Below are positions 46,376 to 55,234 of a stretch of DNA of 64,000 nucleotides, one piece after another (the first letter of the stretch is position 1; each line of letters begins with the position of its first letter). Source of the stretch: Sphingobacteriales bacterium (GTDB taxonomy: Bacteria; Bacteroidota; Bacteroidia; Chitinophagales; JADIYW01). The stretch spans positions 134,501-198,500 of the forward strand of contig JADKIQ010000003.1 of the NCBI GenBank assembly GCA_016721245.1, given 5' to 3'. A program made the position numbers and the translations under genes. The notes under the pieces were generated by a model. That model was not told where the DNA came from. It did not search any database and saw nothing but the letters and a program-made list of their open reading frames with translations.

Positions 46376-47230
46376 ATGAAGTCCATCCTGTTTCTGTTTT
46401 GCTTTCTTTTCAGCTTAGTTTCCTATGCAGAAGATACTATTCCTGTTATGCAGGATAGCATGCTCAGTACGGATACAGCAAAGATGTCAATCCAGACAGA
46501 TGTTTCATCAGCACCGGTGATTAATGCCGTGACAAGTGAACCGGTAATGACCATGCAAACTGTGCTTCCGGTGCAAAAGAAAAAATTTACTGTGGACAGG
46601 GTACGCATTCTGTTAGGTATAAATTATTCATTTTTGAATCCTGTTGTTACGGAAACAGATGTATTTCGTGGTGCCTATTACCCTGTGAAAGATTCCTCGC
46701 CGGTATGGACGGAAAGAAATACCAAAAGTAATTTGTCAAAAGCCTACCGTTCCGGCAACTTTCAGTTCAGTATTCAGGGCAATTTCTGGAAAGGGTTATT
46801 TGTTGGGATGAATTATCAGTTCTTCACCGTAAAAAAATATAAGAAAGACCCGAATCTGGGTAATCTGTTATCCAAAACAAATTCTATGTTTTTTATTGTG
46901 TCCGCACAATTCGGATATGTATTTGAATTTCTGAAAAATAAAGCATTGCAGATTCACCCGTCCGTTCGTATTGGCGGTTACTCAGCTGATGATTATTACG
47001 ACAGCGGAAAAGGAAAGAAATTTTATTTCGGCACCGATTTGCAGATTCGTTATTTAATAAAACGCAAAGCAGGATTCAGTCTTGGATTTGATTATGATTT
47101 TCTGCAGTATAAGAAAAAAGATTACAGTGATATTTTCCAGAGAGAAACGTATCAGAAAACATCTTTCAGTAATATACATCTGAATGCGGGAGTTTATTTT
47201 AATATATCCATCAATACAAAAAAACAATAA
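46376..47230 (+). CDS. Probable outer-membrane beta-barrel protein
   Basis: About 284 residues from ATG 46376 (MKSILFLFCFLFSLVSYA, signal peptide). An upstream in-frame ATG is rejected because the terminator lies inside it. After a Ser/Thr/Val-rich linker, residues from about 75 on alternate hydrophobic and polar residues with Tyr/Phe ends (RILLGINYSFLNP, FQFSIQGNFWKGLFVGMNYQ, FFIVSAQFGYVFEF, NIHLNAGVYFNISI), as in eight-strand barrels. No family recognised. The stop is 18 bp before the serine hydrolase gene. Confidence 0.7.
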   Translation: MKSILFLFCFLFSLVSYAEDTIPVMQDSMLSTDTAKMSIQTDVSSAPVINAVTSEPVMTMQTVLPVQKKKFTVDRVRILLGINYSFLNPVVTETDVFRGAYYPVKDSSPVWTERNTKSNLSKAYRSGNFQFSIQGNFWKGLFVGMNYQFFTVKKYKKDPNLGNLLSKTNSMFFIVSAQFGYVFEFLKNKALQIHPSVRIGGYSADDYYDSGKGKKFYFGTDLQIRYLIKRKAGFSLGFDYDFLQYKKKDYSDIFQRETYQKTSFSNIHLNAGVYFNISINTKKQ

Positions 47231-47248
47231 CAGGCTGCGGCCCGCTTT

Positions 47249-48373
47249 ATGAAGAAGAAAATAACCCTCGGTAAGATTTTTACAGTCATCGTAATTCTTT
47301 TATTGAGTTTTATTGTCCTGACCTATAATGAAACCTTGCGGGTGCCATCTATCTTCGACGGTAAATTCTATACTACTGCGTTACTAAAGAAATCAGAAAA
47401 ACCATATAGTTTGCCCGAAAAGCAAACAGCCTTGCCTGAGTTATCTTTATGGCTGGATAGTGCATCGGCAGCAGTGTATCAGTATCCTGATTTCTTTCTG
47501 CAAAATACCAGTACTACTTCCTTTCTCGTTTTAAAAAATGATACGCTTATTTTTAAGCGCTACCTCAATGGTATCAAAGAAGGAGAAAACACACAGTTAT
47601 TCTCTGTCACAAAAGTTTTTGTAACCGCACTGCTCGGCATGGCCATTCAGGATAAATATATTGCGGATGTGGAAACACCGGTAACCAATTATTTTACGGA
47701 TTTACCCGATAAGCAATTTCAGCAGCTGACTCTTCGCCATCTTACACAAATGGAATCGGGACTGAACTATGACGAATACGGAAAGATTTTTCAAACGCTG
47801 CAGTATTATTACAACAAGAATCTGACGCGTTCTATCTATGGAGCAAAGTTTGACTCTTTGCCAGGCAAACAATTCAAATACAAATCCATTGACACGCAGA
47901 TTTTAGGGGAGTGTATCAAGAAATCATTGGGCAATAAAAAAATCCTGGATTATTTCTATGACAGATTATGGAATAAGCTGGGTATGCAGGATACTGCTTA
48001 CTGGGCACTCGACAGCCGGATAACAAGAAACCCGAAGTATTACGGAGGGTTAAATATGTCGGCACGCGATCTGGCAAAATTTGGGACGATGATTCTGCAC
48101 GACGGCAAGTTTATGAAGAAGCAATTATTACCTAAAAACTGGTTTAATTACTGCGATGACACCTTGCATCGCTGTAAGGAAGACGATAAATATTGCATGG
48201 GCTGGTATTATTCCATAGATGATGAGAACAGCGATGTGTATTATGCAGCTGGCTTTAACGGGCAGATTATGCTCATAAATGAAACCAAAAACGTCATTAT
48301 CATCCGGCTGGGCAAAGACCGTGGCGGCGTTGATTGGTATCCAATAATGAAAAAATTGTCAGAATCGGTTTAA
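47249..48373 (+). CDS. Serine hydrolase of the beta-lactamase (class C/ESTHER) fold
   Basis: 374 residues with an N-terminal TM/signal (ITLGKIFTVIVILLLSFIV). Catalytic motif SxxK appears as LFSVTKVFVTALLG. The second motif is FKYKSIDTQILGE (Tyr-x-Ser), and the third is close to AAGFNGQIML in place of HxG/KTG. These suggest an esterase or D-amino peptidase-like enzyme rather than a real beta-lactamase. Periplasmic or membrane-anchored. It may share a transcript with the barrel gene 18 bp upstream. Confidence 0.88.
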   Translation: MKKKITLGKIFTVIVILLLSFIVLTYNETLRVPSIFDGKFYTTALLKKSEKPYSLPEKQTALPELSLWLDSASAAVYQYPDFFLQNTSTTSFLVLKNDTLIFKRYLNGIKEGENTQLFSVTKVFVTALLGMAIQDKYIADVETPVTNYFTDLPDKQFQQLTLRHLTQMESGLNYDEYGKIFQTLQYYYNKNLTRSIYGAKFDSLPGKQFKYKSIDTQILGECIKKSLGNKKILDYFYDRLWNKLGMQDTAYWALDSRITRNPKYYGGLNMSARDLAKFGTMILHDGKFMKKQLLPKNWFNYCDDTLHRCKEDDKYCMGWYYSIDDENSDVYYAAGFNGQIMLINETKNVIIIRLGKDRGGVDWYPIMKKLSESV

Positions 48374-48423
48374 AAAGCACTATTAAAAATAGTTAATATG
48401 CACATTTATAGGTGCGAATACCT

Positions 48424-48431
48424 TATTTTTG
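48424..48431 (+). promoter_or_regulatory. -7 element of the FKBP gene pair
   Basis: TATTTTTG, 20 bp upstream of the ATG at 48452. Confidence 0.65.
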
Positions 48432-48451
48432 CACTTCAAATTTCAAATTAC

Positions 48452-49240
48452 ATGAAACAAATTATTTCCACTTTTATAATTGCGCTGGTTTTTATTTCCA
48501 TGGCAACAGCAAAGCCTAAGAAACCTAAAAAAGATACTGCAGCAACCGTTGCAACTACAGCTCTTGCCGTTGTTAAAGATACTATCGAGTTTAAAAATAA
48601 AGTAGACACCGTCTCTTACTTCATTGGTATGCAGATAGGTGCGGATATGGTGAAAAACGGTGCAAGTGATATTAATCCTATTGCTTTAGAAAAAGGACTG
48701 GCAGATGCCTTAAAAAGCACAACACCGAAAATTGACCCGCAGGTAGCGATGATGTTTGCACAAGCTTATTTCTCAGAAAAACAAGCACAAAAGAAAGCGG
48801 AAGAAGAAACGAAAGCGAAAAAATTCTTCGATGATTTAGCAGCAAATCCGGCTATAAAAACTACTGCCAGCGGATTGAAATATCAAATATTGAAAGATAC
48901 TACGGGCATTAAACCAATAGCAACCGATAAAGTTACGGTACATTACACCGGTACATTGGTAAGCGGAAAAGTATTCGACAGTTCCATAGGAGGTGAGCCG
49001 GTAACGTTCCCGTTAAATCAGGTAATTAAAGGCTGGACGGAAGGGTTACAGCTGATGTCAGTTGGATCAAAATACAAATTCTATATTCCGGGTAACTTAG
49101 CTTACGGAGAACAAGGTGTTCAACAAGCTGGTATCGGACCAAACGAAACACTGATATTTGAAGTAGAATTACTGAAAGTTGAAAAACCGGCACCACAGGT
49201 GCCGCAAGCACCAAGTAATCTTAAATTAGAAGGTCAATAA
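48452..49240 (+). CDS. FKBP-type peptidyl-prolyl isomerase, periplasmic (Mip/FkpA form)
   Basis: About 262 residues from ATG 48452 (KQIISTFIIALVFISMATA, signal peptide). An N-terminal dimerisation domain contains VDTVSYFIGMQIGADMVKNG. The C-terminal FKBP domain follows, with TTASGLKYQILKD, VTVHYTGTLVSGKVFDSS, LNQVIKGWTEGLQLM, YIPGNLAYGEQG and IGPNETLIFEVELL. It assists folding of exported proteins. It is 35 bp before a close paralogue, so a tandem duplication is clear. Confidence 0.94.
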   Translation: MKQIISTFIIALVFISMATAKPKKPKKDTAATVATTALAVVKDTIEFKNKVDTVSYFIGMQIGADMVKNGASDINPIALEKGLADALKSTTPKIDPQVAMMFAQAYFSEKQAQKKAEEETKAKKFFDDLAANPAIKTTASGLKYQILKDTTGIKPIATDKVTVHYTGTLVSGKVFDSSIGGEPVTFPLNQVIKGWTEGLQLMSVGSKYKFYIPGNLAYGEQGVQQAGIGPNETLIFEVELLKVEKPAPQVPQAPSNLKLEGQ

Positions 49241-49275
49241 AATAAACCAATATACTCATCAATAAATTTTTTAAA

Positions 49276-50052
49276 ATGAATAAACACACCTTTACATTAA
49301 TTATCGTTTCTGTTGTAACGTTAATGACGGCATGTAAACCTAAAAATGGTTTTGTAGATGTTACTCCTAAAAAAGAAATGGATTCTGTTTCTTATGCAAT
49401 CGGAGTACAAATGGGCGACAATCTTAAGCAAAACGGCTTAGACAGCACCTTGAATATCGATGCTTTAGCTCGTGGTATCTATGAAGCGTTAAACGGCAAA
49501 AAATTATTATTCAGCGGCGATACACTTACAGGTGTGTTAATGAAACATTTCAATCCGCAGGCATATGCTATGATGCAGGAAAACGAAACCAAAGGAAAAA
49601 AATTCTTTGAAGAAAATGCAAAGAAACCGGGTGTTAAAACAACTGCCAGCGGTTTGCAATATGAAGTAATTTCTGAAGGAACAGGACCAAAACCAAAACT
49701 TTCAGATGTGGTGAAGGTAGATTATACAGGTACACTGGTTGACGGAACTATATTTGACAGCTCCATTAAACGTGGTGAGCCGGCTACATTCCCGTTAAAC
49801 GGTGTTATACCAGGTTGGTCTGAAGGCTTACAGTTAATGACCGTTGGTTCAAAATACAAATTGTATGTACCAGGTAAATTAGCATATGGTGCGCAAGGTC
49901 AGCAACAAGCTGGTATTGGCCCGAATGAAACATTGATATTTGAAGTGGAATTGAAAAGCATAGAAGCTCCAAAACCACAACAAGGCGGAGATCAGGCAGC
50001 AATGCAGAAAATGATTGAAGAAGCTATGAAAAAACAAGCACAAGGAAAATAA
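49276..50052 (+). CDS. FKBP-type peptidyl-prolyl isomerase lipoprotein
   Basis: 258 residues. Lipobox LMTAC (Cys20) replaces the soluble signal of the upstream paralogue. The Mip-like helical domain (MDSVSYAIGVQMGDNLKQNG) and FKBP domain (VKVDYTGTLVDGTIFDSS, LNGVIPGWSEGLQLMT, YVPGKLAYGAQG, IGPNETLIFEVELK) match it closely, followed by a Gln/Lys-rich tail. It probably serves the same folding role while anchored to a membrane. A terminator follows. Confidence 0.94.
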   Translation: MNKHTFTLIIVSVVTLMTACKPKNGFVDVTPKKEMDSVSYAIGVQMGDNLKQNGLDSTLNIDALARGIYEALNGKKLLFSGDTLTGVLMKHFNPQAYAMMQENETKGKKFFEENAKKPGVKTTASGLQYEVISEGTGPKPKLSDVVKVDYTGTLVDGTIFDSSIKRGEPATFPLNGVIPGWSEGLQLMTVGSKYKLYVPGKLAYGAQGQQQAGIGPNETLIFEVELKSIEAPKPQQGGDQAAMQKMIEEAMKKQAQGK

Positions 50053-50073
50053 TTCCTTTCTGCATATTTATAA

Positions 50074-50099
50074 AGCCTCTCCATTTGGAGAGGTTTTTT
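50074..50099 (+). terminator. Terminator of the FKBP pair
   Basis: CCTCTCC, a loop, GGAGAGG and TTTTTT, about 25 bp after the stop. Confidence 0.9.
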
Positions 50100-50166
50100 G
50101 TTTAAAAAATTTATTGAAAAAATTAAACAGGTATCGTACATTGTATGTTAAACATGAAATAAGCTT

Positions 50167-50712
50167 ATGAAGATATATACCAAGACAGGTGATAAAGGCA
50201 CCACTGCATTATACGGCGGTCTTCGTTTGTCAAAGGCAGAGTTGAGAATTGAGGCATACGGAACAGTGGATGAATTGAATTCTTTTCTGGGACTGGCCGC
50301 CACATATCTGGAAGAAAAGGAATACAGCGACTTAATGCAGGGGATTCAAAGCCGCTTGTTTGATATCGGCACTCACCTCGCTGCAGAGCCGGGAAAGAAA
50401 AATTTAGTATTGCCTGAAATACCGGACACGGCAATTACGTTATTAGAGCAGTACATCGATAAAATGAATGAGACTTTGCCGGAGTTAAAGTTCTTTATTT
50501 TGCCGGGCGGTAACAAGGCTGCGTCCGTTTGTCATGTGGCGAGAACGGTTTGCAGACGGGCTGAGCGATGTGTGGTACGCCTGTCAGAAAACGATAAAAT
50601 TGAACCGATTCTGATACAATACCTGAATCGTTTGTCAGATTTTTTATTCGTACTGGCAAGAAAATTTGCGCATGATGCGAATGAACCTGAAATTGTGTGG
50701 AAAAGCCATTGA
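50167..50712 (+). CDS. PduO-type ATP:cob(I)alamin adenosyltransferase
   Basis: 181 residues. Makes adenosylcobalamin from cob(I)alamin and ATP. The signature KIYTKTGDKGTTALYGG with LRIEAYGTVDELNSFLG opens the protein. The late motif CHVARTVCRRAERCVV and LNRLSDFLFVLAR match the PduO/CobO-2 family five-helix bundle. No other cobalamin genes are near. It is probably monocistronic, as a terminator precedes it and another promoter follows. Confidence 0.95.
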   Translation: MKIYTKTGDKGTTALYGGLRLSKAELRIEAYGTVDELNSFLGLAATYLEEKEYSDLMQGIQSRLFDIGTHLAAEPGKKNLVLPEIPDTAITLLEQYIDKMNETLPELKFFILPGGNKAASVCHVARTVCRRAERCVVRLSENDKIEPILIQYLNRLSDFLFVLARKFAHDANEPEIVWKSH

Positions 50713-50767
50713 TAATCAGTGTATAAGAAGTATTTCACTTTTTGCTTTGATTTTTAATTTTTAGGTA

Positions 50768-50775
50768 TATATTTG
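50768..50775 (+). promoter_or_regulatory. -7 element of the DUF2795 gene
   Basis: TATATTTG, with TTTG 19-24 bases upstream (50741-50749), 46 bp before the ATG. Confidence 0.65.
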
Positions 50776-50820
50776 CAGTCCTTAAGGAAATTAACCACTA
50801 AAAAATAAACGAACAAGAAT

Positions 50821-51042
50821 ATGTATTGGACATTAGAATTAGCATCGTATCTGGAAGAAGCACCATGGCCGGCTTCAAAAGATGAATTGATTGATTTTGC
50901 CATCAGAACAGGTGCACCTTTAGAAGTAATTGAAAACTTGCAGGAGTTGGATGATGATGAAGAGTTATATGAAAGTATAGAAGACATCTGGCCGGAATAT
51001 CCAACCAAAGAAGATTTCTTATTCAATGAAGATGAATATTAA
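50821..51042 (+). CDS. DUF2795 family small protein
   Basis: 73-residue, strongly acidic protein of a family conserved in Bacteroidota. It begins MYWTLELASYLEEAPWPASK and has LIDFAIRTGAPLEVIENLQEL, then an acidic tail (DDDEELYESIEDIWPEYPT). The helical core suggests a small regulatory or nucleic-acid-associated fold, but the function is unknown. It has its own promoter and terminator. Confidence 0.92.
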   Translation: MYWTLELASYLEEAPWPASKDELIDFAIRTGAPLEVIENLQELDDDEELYESIEDIWPEYPTKEDFLFNEDEY

Positions 51043-51076
51043 TTTTTGAATCAACAACATCTTTAGAAAAATTTAT

Positions 51077-51103
51077 CGTCCGCTATCAGCGGGCGTTTTT
51101 TAT
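51077..51103. terminator. Terminator between DUF2795 and DUF4249 genes
   Basis: CGTCCGCT, ATC, AGCGGGCG, T-run. It sits between convergent genes and can serve both. The T-run touches the DUF4249 stop codon. Confidence 0.85.
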
Positions 51104-52008
51104 TTTATGGGGATTCCAATGTAGACACTGCTATTGGCGGTGAAATGCCCGTAACCGTTTATAATATTGCTTTTCAGGTTGAGGCGCTCCAGTTGTCCTT
51201 CATTCAGATAATCGGTGCCTAAACGCAATTGCTGTACATTCCAGTCGTAAAAGTTTTTTCCCGTATTGGAAAGTTCAATAACCAGCAAGATTTCTTTGTA
51301 TACATTGTTATACTGGCTCGGAAAATTAACCGTAAAAGAAGTCAGCTGTCCGTCGAAATTAATATCAGTAGTATAAGAACGCGCAAAATTTCCGGGGTTC
51401 GGAATATCCGGGGTGTAAGACGGAACACCAATGTAATCATATTTGTAAATGGTATCGCCGGCATCATTAATAGTGGGTTTTGAAATCCTGTAGTATGTCG
51501 AAAGAAAGTAATAGTTGTTAAACTGTGCACTGTCCTGAAACGCAAGAATATACTGTCCCGGTATGTTAGGATGTGCAGAATCAGCATGCTGCAATAATGC
51601 ATAATTTACGATTGCCGGATTCGAGGGCAAATATTCTGTCGCCTCTGCAGTTCCTAATTCGGCATGTGTTGAAATAATCTTATAGGTTTTGTTTTGTTGC
51701 AGCTTAAACGTGGAGGTATAATAACCCAATCCGGATAAGGTATCTTTTAAAATAAACGGGATAGTTTCTTTGAAAATATCGTTTTCATAAAGATCTACTT
51801 TGCAATTCTGCAAAAACTCAACGGAGGAAAAATCATCCGGTCTTTTGCTTTTACTGATATTGATGTTTAAATAACTGCCCGGATATAAATTGGCAATGAT
51901 TACCTGCTTAATCTCATTGTTATTGTACTTCAGTTTTAAATCTTTTTCGCAGGAAGTAAAAACAAATAGTAATGTAAATGAAATTAATAATGCAAGCATT
52001 GCCTTCAT
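51100..52008 (-). CDS. DUF4249 lipoprotein, partner of the TonB receptor
   Basis: About 302 residues from the internal Met at 52008 (MKAMLALLISFTLLFVFTSC, lipobox Cys20); the frame could start 17 codons earlier with GTG. The body shows DUF4249 features: CEKDLKLKYNN, VIIANLYPGSYLNINISKS, YKIISTHAELGTAEATEYLP and LQLRLGTDYLNEG-like ends. In this phylum DUF4249 proteins sit beside TonB-dependent receptors and are probable surface lipoproteins. The upstream receptor gene ends one base before the alternative GTG start, so the two form an operon. Confidence 0.88.
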   Translation of the reverse strand: MKAMLALLISFTLLFVFTSCEKDLKLKYNNNEIKQVIIANLYPGSYLNINISKSKRPDDFSSVEFLQNCKVDLYENDIFKETIPFILKDTLSGLGYYTSTFKLQQNKTYKIISTHAELGTAEATEYLPSNPAIVNYALLQHADSAHPNIPGQYILAFQDSAQFNNYYFLSTYYRISKPTINDAGDTIYKYDYIGVPSYTPDIPNPGNFARSYTTDINFDGQLTSFTVNFPSQYNNVYKEILLVIELSNTGKNFYDWNVQQLRLGTDYLNEGQLERLNLKSNIINGYGHFTANSSVYIGIPIK

Positions 52009-52059
52009 AAAATAATGAATTGAATAATTGTTATGTTGCATACTTAATTTCATCCACAC

Positions 52060-54501
52060 TTATTTTTTTATCTTTTCAAATGTTACCGTATATCCGATAG
52101 ATGGTATTATCGGAAACATGCTGAGTTGTTTATACTTCCTGAATCTATTTCCGTTATTATCTTGTTCTGATGCACGATATACGGTAAAAATATTCATATG
52201 GTTATACACGTTGTAGATGCTTACATTCATCTGATGTGTTACACGTTTGGCTTTCTTCGTGTAATTCATGCCGATATCCAGATGATGATATGCCGGCAAA
52301 ACGTAGTTATTACGATCATTCCAGTAAGTTATAAAATTCTGATTGCCAACTAATGGTTCATTGGCTTTGTCATAGTTGTATAAAGTGTTGTCACTTGCAT
52401 ACTGTGAATTAGGCGTTGTCATCCGCCATCCGGTACCATAGGTCCATGCCACTGTAAAGTCAAAATGTTTTTTTAATTTGTATTGTAAAACGATAGAAAC
52501 ATCGTGGCGTCTGTCGTATTTATAATAAAACGTTTTTCCTTCGTTAAGTTCCGGATATTGTCTGGTGCTCCAGCCTAAGTTATATTTAAACCATGCCGTA
52601 AACTGACCTTTTGTTTTGGCAAAGAAAAGTTCCATACCATATGCTTTGCCCGTTCCGCTGTTTAGCAACTGGTCGTCCCAGGCAATTTTATCTAAAATAA
52701 AAGTAGTACCGTATTTGTATTCCGATAAATGGTGCATACTTTTATAGTAGGCATCAATACTCGCTGTATAGCCTTTCGGATGGTCGTATTGAATACCGCC
52801 CGAATATTGCCAACCTGTTTCAGGTTCTACTTTTGCGGTGGCTGGCACCCACACGTCGTTCAGGATATCTCCCGTGTTGTTGGTTAAGAGATGCATGGGC
52901 TGTACGGTTTGCACAACAGCTCCACGGATGCTCATGCCTTTTATAGGATGATAAATAATTTCTGCTCTCGGTTGCGGATAAAAAAATGTTTTCCCCTTTG
53001 CATGATAAACGAATAATTGCGCACCCGCATTTAATTCAATTTTTTCTTTCCAGGTAAAAGAATAATCGACAAACGAATAAAAATCCAGCGTTGGTACTTT
53101 TGGATTACTGCTTTTGTCTTTCAGATAAATAGTATTGGTGCTATCCTTTAAAGTTACGTTTACATCGTTTATGCTGAATGTGCGTTCACTTAGTTTGATG
53201 CCGTAATTAAAATGATGGTTTTTATTTATGCTTTGTTCTACAACTGTCTGCCAGCCGTGTTCACTTATTTTGGATAAGGTATTGTATTGAGTGGTGTTGA
53301 TCTCATTAGTGAATCTTGAATAATCCCGGAAGGTGGTTGCCAGCATCTGACGCGAGTCCAGTTTGTAAAAACTGAAATTATAGAAGTTGGTGATGGTTGC
53401 TTTTTTTAGTTTTGTCTTCCATTCCAACGTATTGGCAATATTCATCCAGACCAGCTTCCGTTTGGTGCCTTCCTTGTAATAATTAGTAGGTTTCGGATAG
53501 TCTCTCGTTTCTCCAAAAGTAAACAAATCACTTCCTGCATAAAAACTCCAGGATAAGGTATTCTTGTCATTGACTTTATGTTGAATAGCTCCGTTTATAT
53601 CGTAAAAGAAATATTTCAAGGTGCCTTCCTGTCCTCTTTTTTTGTATTGCATACCGGATATAGGTTCTGTGAAAAATCCTGCATGACAATCACGGATGGT
53701 AAAACTCATGGACGTTCTTTCTTTTTTCAACGGACCTTCAATATGAAATTTTGAAGTAATAAAACTGATGCTGTAACTACCTTTCCAGTGATCCGTATTT
53801 CCAAAATTTGGTTCTATGTTTATCACAGAGGATAAGCGTCCGCCGTATTGAACGGGAATGTACGATTTGTAAATATCCATCTTATTCAGTGATTCAGTCG
53901 TAAACACCGACAGAAAACCGTAAATGTGAGATGCATTGTAAACAGGCGCGTTGTGGAATAAAATCAGATTTTGGTCGGGACTGCCGCCACGTACAAAAAT
54001 TCCACGTGCGCCTTCCTGCCCGCTTTGTATGCCCGGCGTCAGCAAAATGGCTTTCATTATATCTTTTTCTCCGAGAAATGCAGGTAAGCGTTCCACACTG
54101 GTGCTTGTCAAGGTCGTCATGCCGGAGGTATTCATTTCCGCAGTTTTGCTCAGTTTTTCAGAGGTTACCGTTACTTCCTCCAGGCGAACATCTTGCTGTA
54201 GTTGCAACACCAGTTCTATATTTTGTGTGAGATTTATTTCTTTGTAAATAGTCTGATAGCCGACACTGGAAATTTCAAAATGATAAATACCTTCTTTTAA
54301 CTGTAATTCAAAATTGCCGTCCATATCTGAAGTGGCGTGTATATTATAGGTAGAATCGAATAGATTAGCGAACGGGATAAGTTCTTTCGTTTTTTGTTCT
54401 GTGATTTTACCTTTTAAAATAAACTGATTTTGGGCAAAGCAATGATTGCTTTCAAAAATGAAAAGAAATAAAAAAGGAATTGTCAGTAAGAAAGGTTTCA
54501 T
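52060..54501 (-). CDS. TonB-dependent outer-membrane receptor with carboxypeptidase-like domain
   Basis: 813 residues. Signal peptide (LTIPFLFLFIFESNHCFA), then a carboxypeptidase-regulatory-like beta-sandwich (LKGKITEQKTKELIPFANL to about 110). The plug follows with EVTVTSEKLSKTAEMNTSG, VERLPAFLGEKDIMKAI and GIFVRGGSPDQNL, then a long barrel ending in an aromatic strand (PIIPSIGYTVTFEK). It imports a ligand, powered by TonB, with the DUF4249 lipoprotein as partner. It is not a SusC/SusD pair, and the substrate is unknown. Confidence 0.93.
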   Translation of the reverse strand: MKPFLLTIPFLFLFIFESNHCFAQNQFILKGKITEQKTKELIPFANLFDSTYNIHATSDMDGNFELQLKEGIYHFEISSVGYQTIYKEINLTQNIELVLQLQQDVRLEEVTVTSEKLSKTAEMNTSGMTTLTSTSVERLPAFLGEKDIMKAILLTPGIQSGQEGARGIFVRGGSPDQNLILFHNAPVYNASHIYGFLSVFTTESLNKMDIYKSYIPVQYGGRLSSVINIEPNFGNTDHWKGSYSISFITSKFHIEGPLKKERTSMSFTIRDCHAGFFTEPISGMQYKKRGQEGTLKYFFYDINGAIQHKVNDKNTLSWSFYAGSDLFTFGETRDYPKPTNYYKEGTKRKLVWMNIANTLEWKTKLKKATITNFYNFSFYKLDSRQMLATTFRDYSRFTNEINTTQYNTLSKISEHGWQTVVEQSINKNHHFNYGIKLSERTFSINDVNVTLKDSTNTIYLKDKSSNPKVPTLDFYSFVDYSFTWKEKIELNAGAQLFVYHAKGKTFFYPQPRAEIIYHPIKGMSIRGAVVQTVQPMHLLTNNTGDILNDVWVPATAKVEPETGWQYSGGIQYDHPKGYTASIDAYYKSMHHLSEYKYGTTFILDKIAWDDQLLNSGTGKAYGMELFFAKTKGQFTAWFKYNLGWSTRQYPELNEGKTFYYKYDRRHDVSIVLQYKLKKHFDFTVAWTYGTGWRMTTPNSQYASDNTLYNYDKANEPLVGNQNFITYWNDRNNYVLPAYHHLDIGMNYTKKAKRVTHQMNVSIYNVYNHMNIFTVYRASEQDNNGNRFRKYKQLSMFPIIPSIGYTVTFEKIKK

Positions 54502-54556
54502 CTAAAAAGGTGAACTGCTAAAATACAAATTGTAAAAGTTAAATTTTGGATTATTT

Positions 54557-54588
54557 AAAAAAGCGCACCGGATTCCGGTGCGCTTTTT
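54557..54588 (-). terminator. Terminator between the SET gene and the TonB receptor gene
   Basis: AAAAAGCGCACCGGA and its perfect complement TCCGGTGCGCTTTTT form a near-complete palindrome. On the minus strand it follows the SET-domain gene by about 30 bp. Confidence 0.9.
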
Positions 54589-54616
54589 GGGTATATTTTG
54601 TAAAAAGATGAGGTGC

Positions 54617-55099
54617 TTATTTTTTTGCCGCCTTTTTTGCCACTTTCTCCTCTGCTTTCTCTGCTACTTTTTTTGTTGCCTTTTTGCCAGCCATGTGCTG
54701 TCTTTTTTTATCATCCGTTTTGGATTTTTCCAAATCAAACCAGACAGGTGTCTGCTCATCCGGATAAAAATTATAGTTGATGGTGATTTCTGTATTTGCC
54801 TTGATAAAACGACGCGCTTTCACTCTGAAAATATGTTTCTCGTAGAAAGTTTCATAAATCGCATTCGGGTTGTAGGAGTGATTGTACATAGGCCCGTAAC
54901 CGCAAACAACACCGGCACTTTTTCCGTCATTTCCCCACTGAAAATAATAATGATACAAAGTCGTTTTGTCCAGATGTTTGCAGTCTTTTGGAGGGCAAAC
55001 AATAACAGGACATACTTCAATGATGTCACCTTCATTTAAATCAATAGTGCAGAAAACACCTCTGCCTTTTCCTCTTACTTTTTTTAAATATAATTCCAT
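54617..55099 (-). CDS. SET-domain protein with Lys/Ala-rich tail
   Basis: 160 residues. A short SET domain reads GKGRGVFCTIDLNEGDIIEV, GYGPMYNHSYNPNA (the NHS.NPN core that binds AdoMet) and TEITINYNFYP. The last 40 residues are KKATKKVAEKAEEKVAKKAA, a histone-H1-like basic tail. SET proteins methylate lysines. The tail suggests binding to nucleic acid or to an acidic partner. A bacterial single-domain SET gene of this form is known in Bacteroidota, but its target is not. Confidence 0.88.
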   Translation of the reverse strand: MELYLKKVRGKGRGVFCTIDLNEGDIIEVCPVIVCPPKDCKHLDKTTLYHYYFQWGNDGKSAGVVCGYGPMYNHSYNPNAIYETFYEKHIFRVKARRFIKANTEITINYNFYPDEQTPVWFDLEKSKTDDKKRQHMAGKKATKKVAEKAEEKVAKKAAKK

Positions 55100-55234
55100 G
55101 TTTTAGTAATAAGTTATATGTGATAAGGTATAGGTTTTTTTTGAATTTAGCCTGTCTTTTTAAATTGTTTTTTCAGGAAGTTTATTAAGTATAAGTAACC
55201 TTATTACTTACTACTTTCTACTTACTACTCTTTT

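Noticed and set aside
47249..48373. Antibiotic-resistance beta-lactamase
   Set aside because: Only SxxK is well kept and the third motif is not KTG/HxG, so a general serine hydrolase is likelier.
50821..51042. Toxin-antitoxin component
   Set aside because: The single acidic protein matches DUF2795 and has no partner gene.
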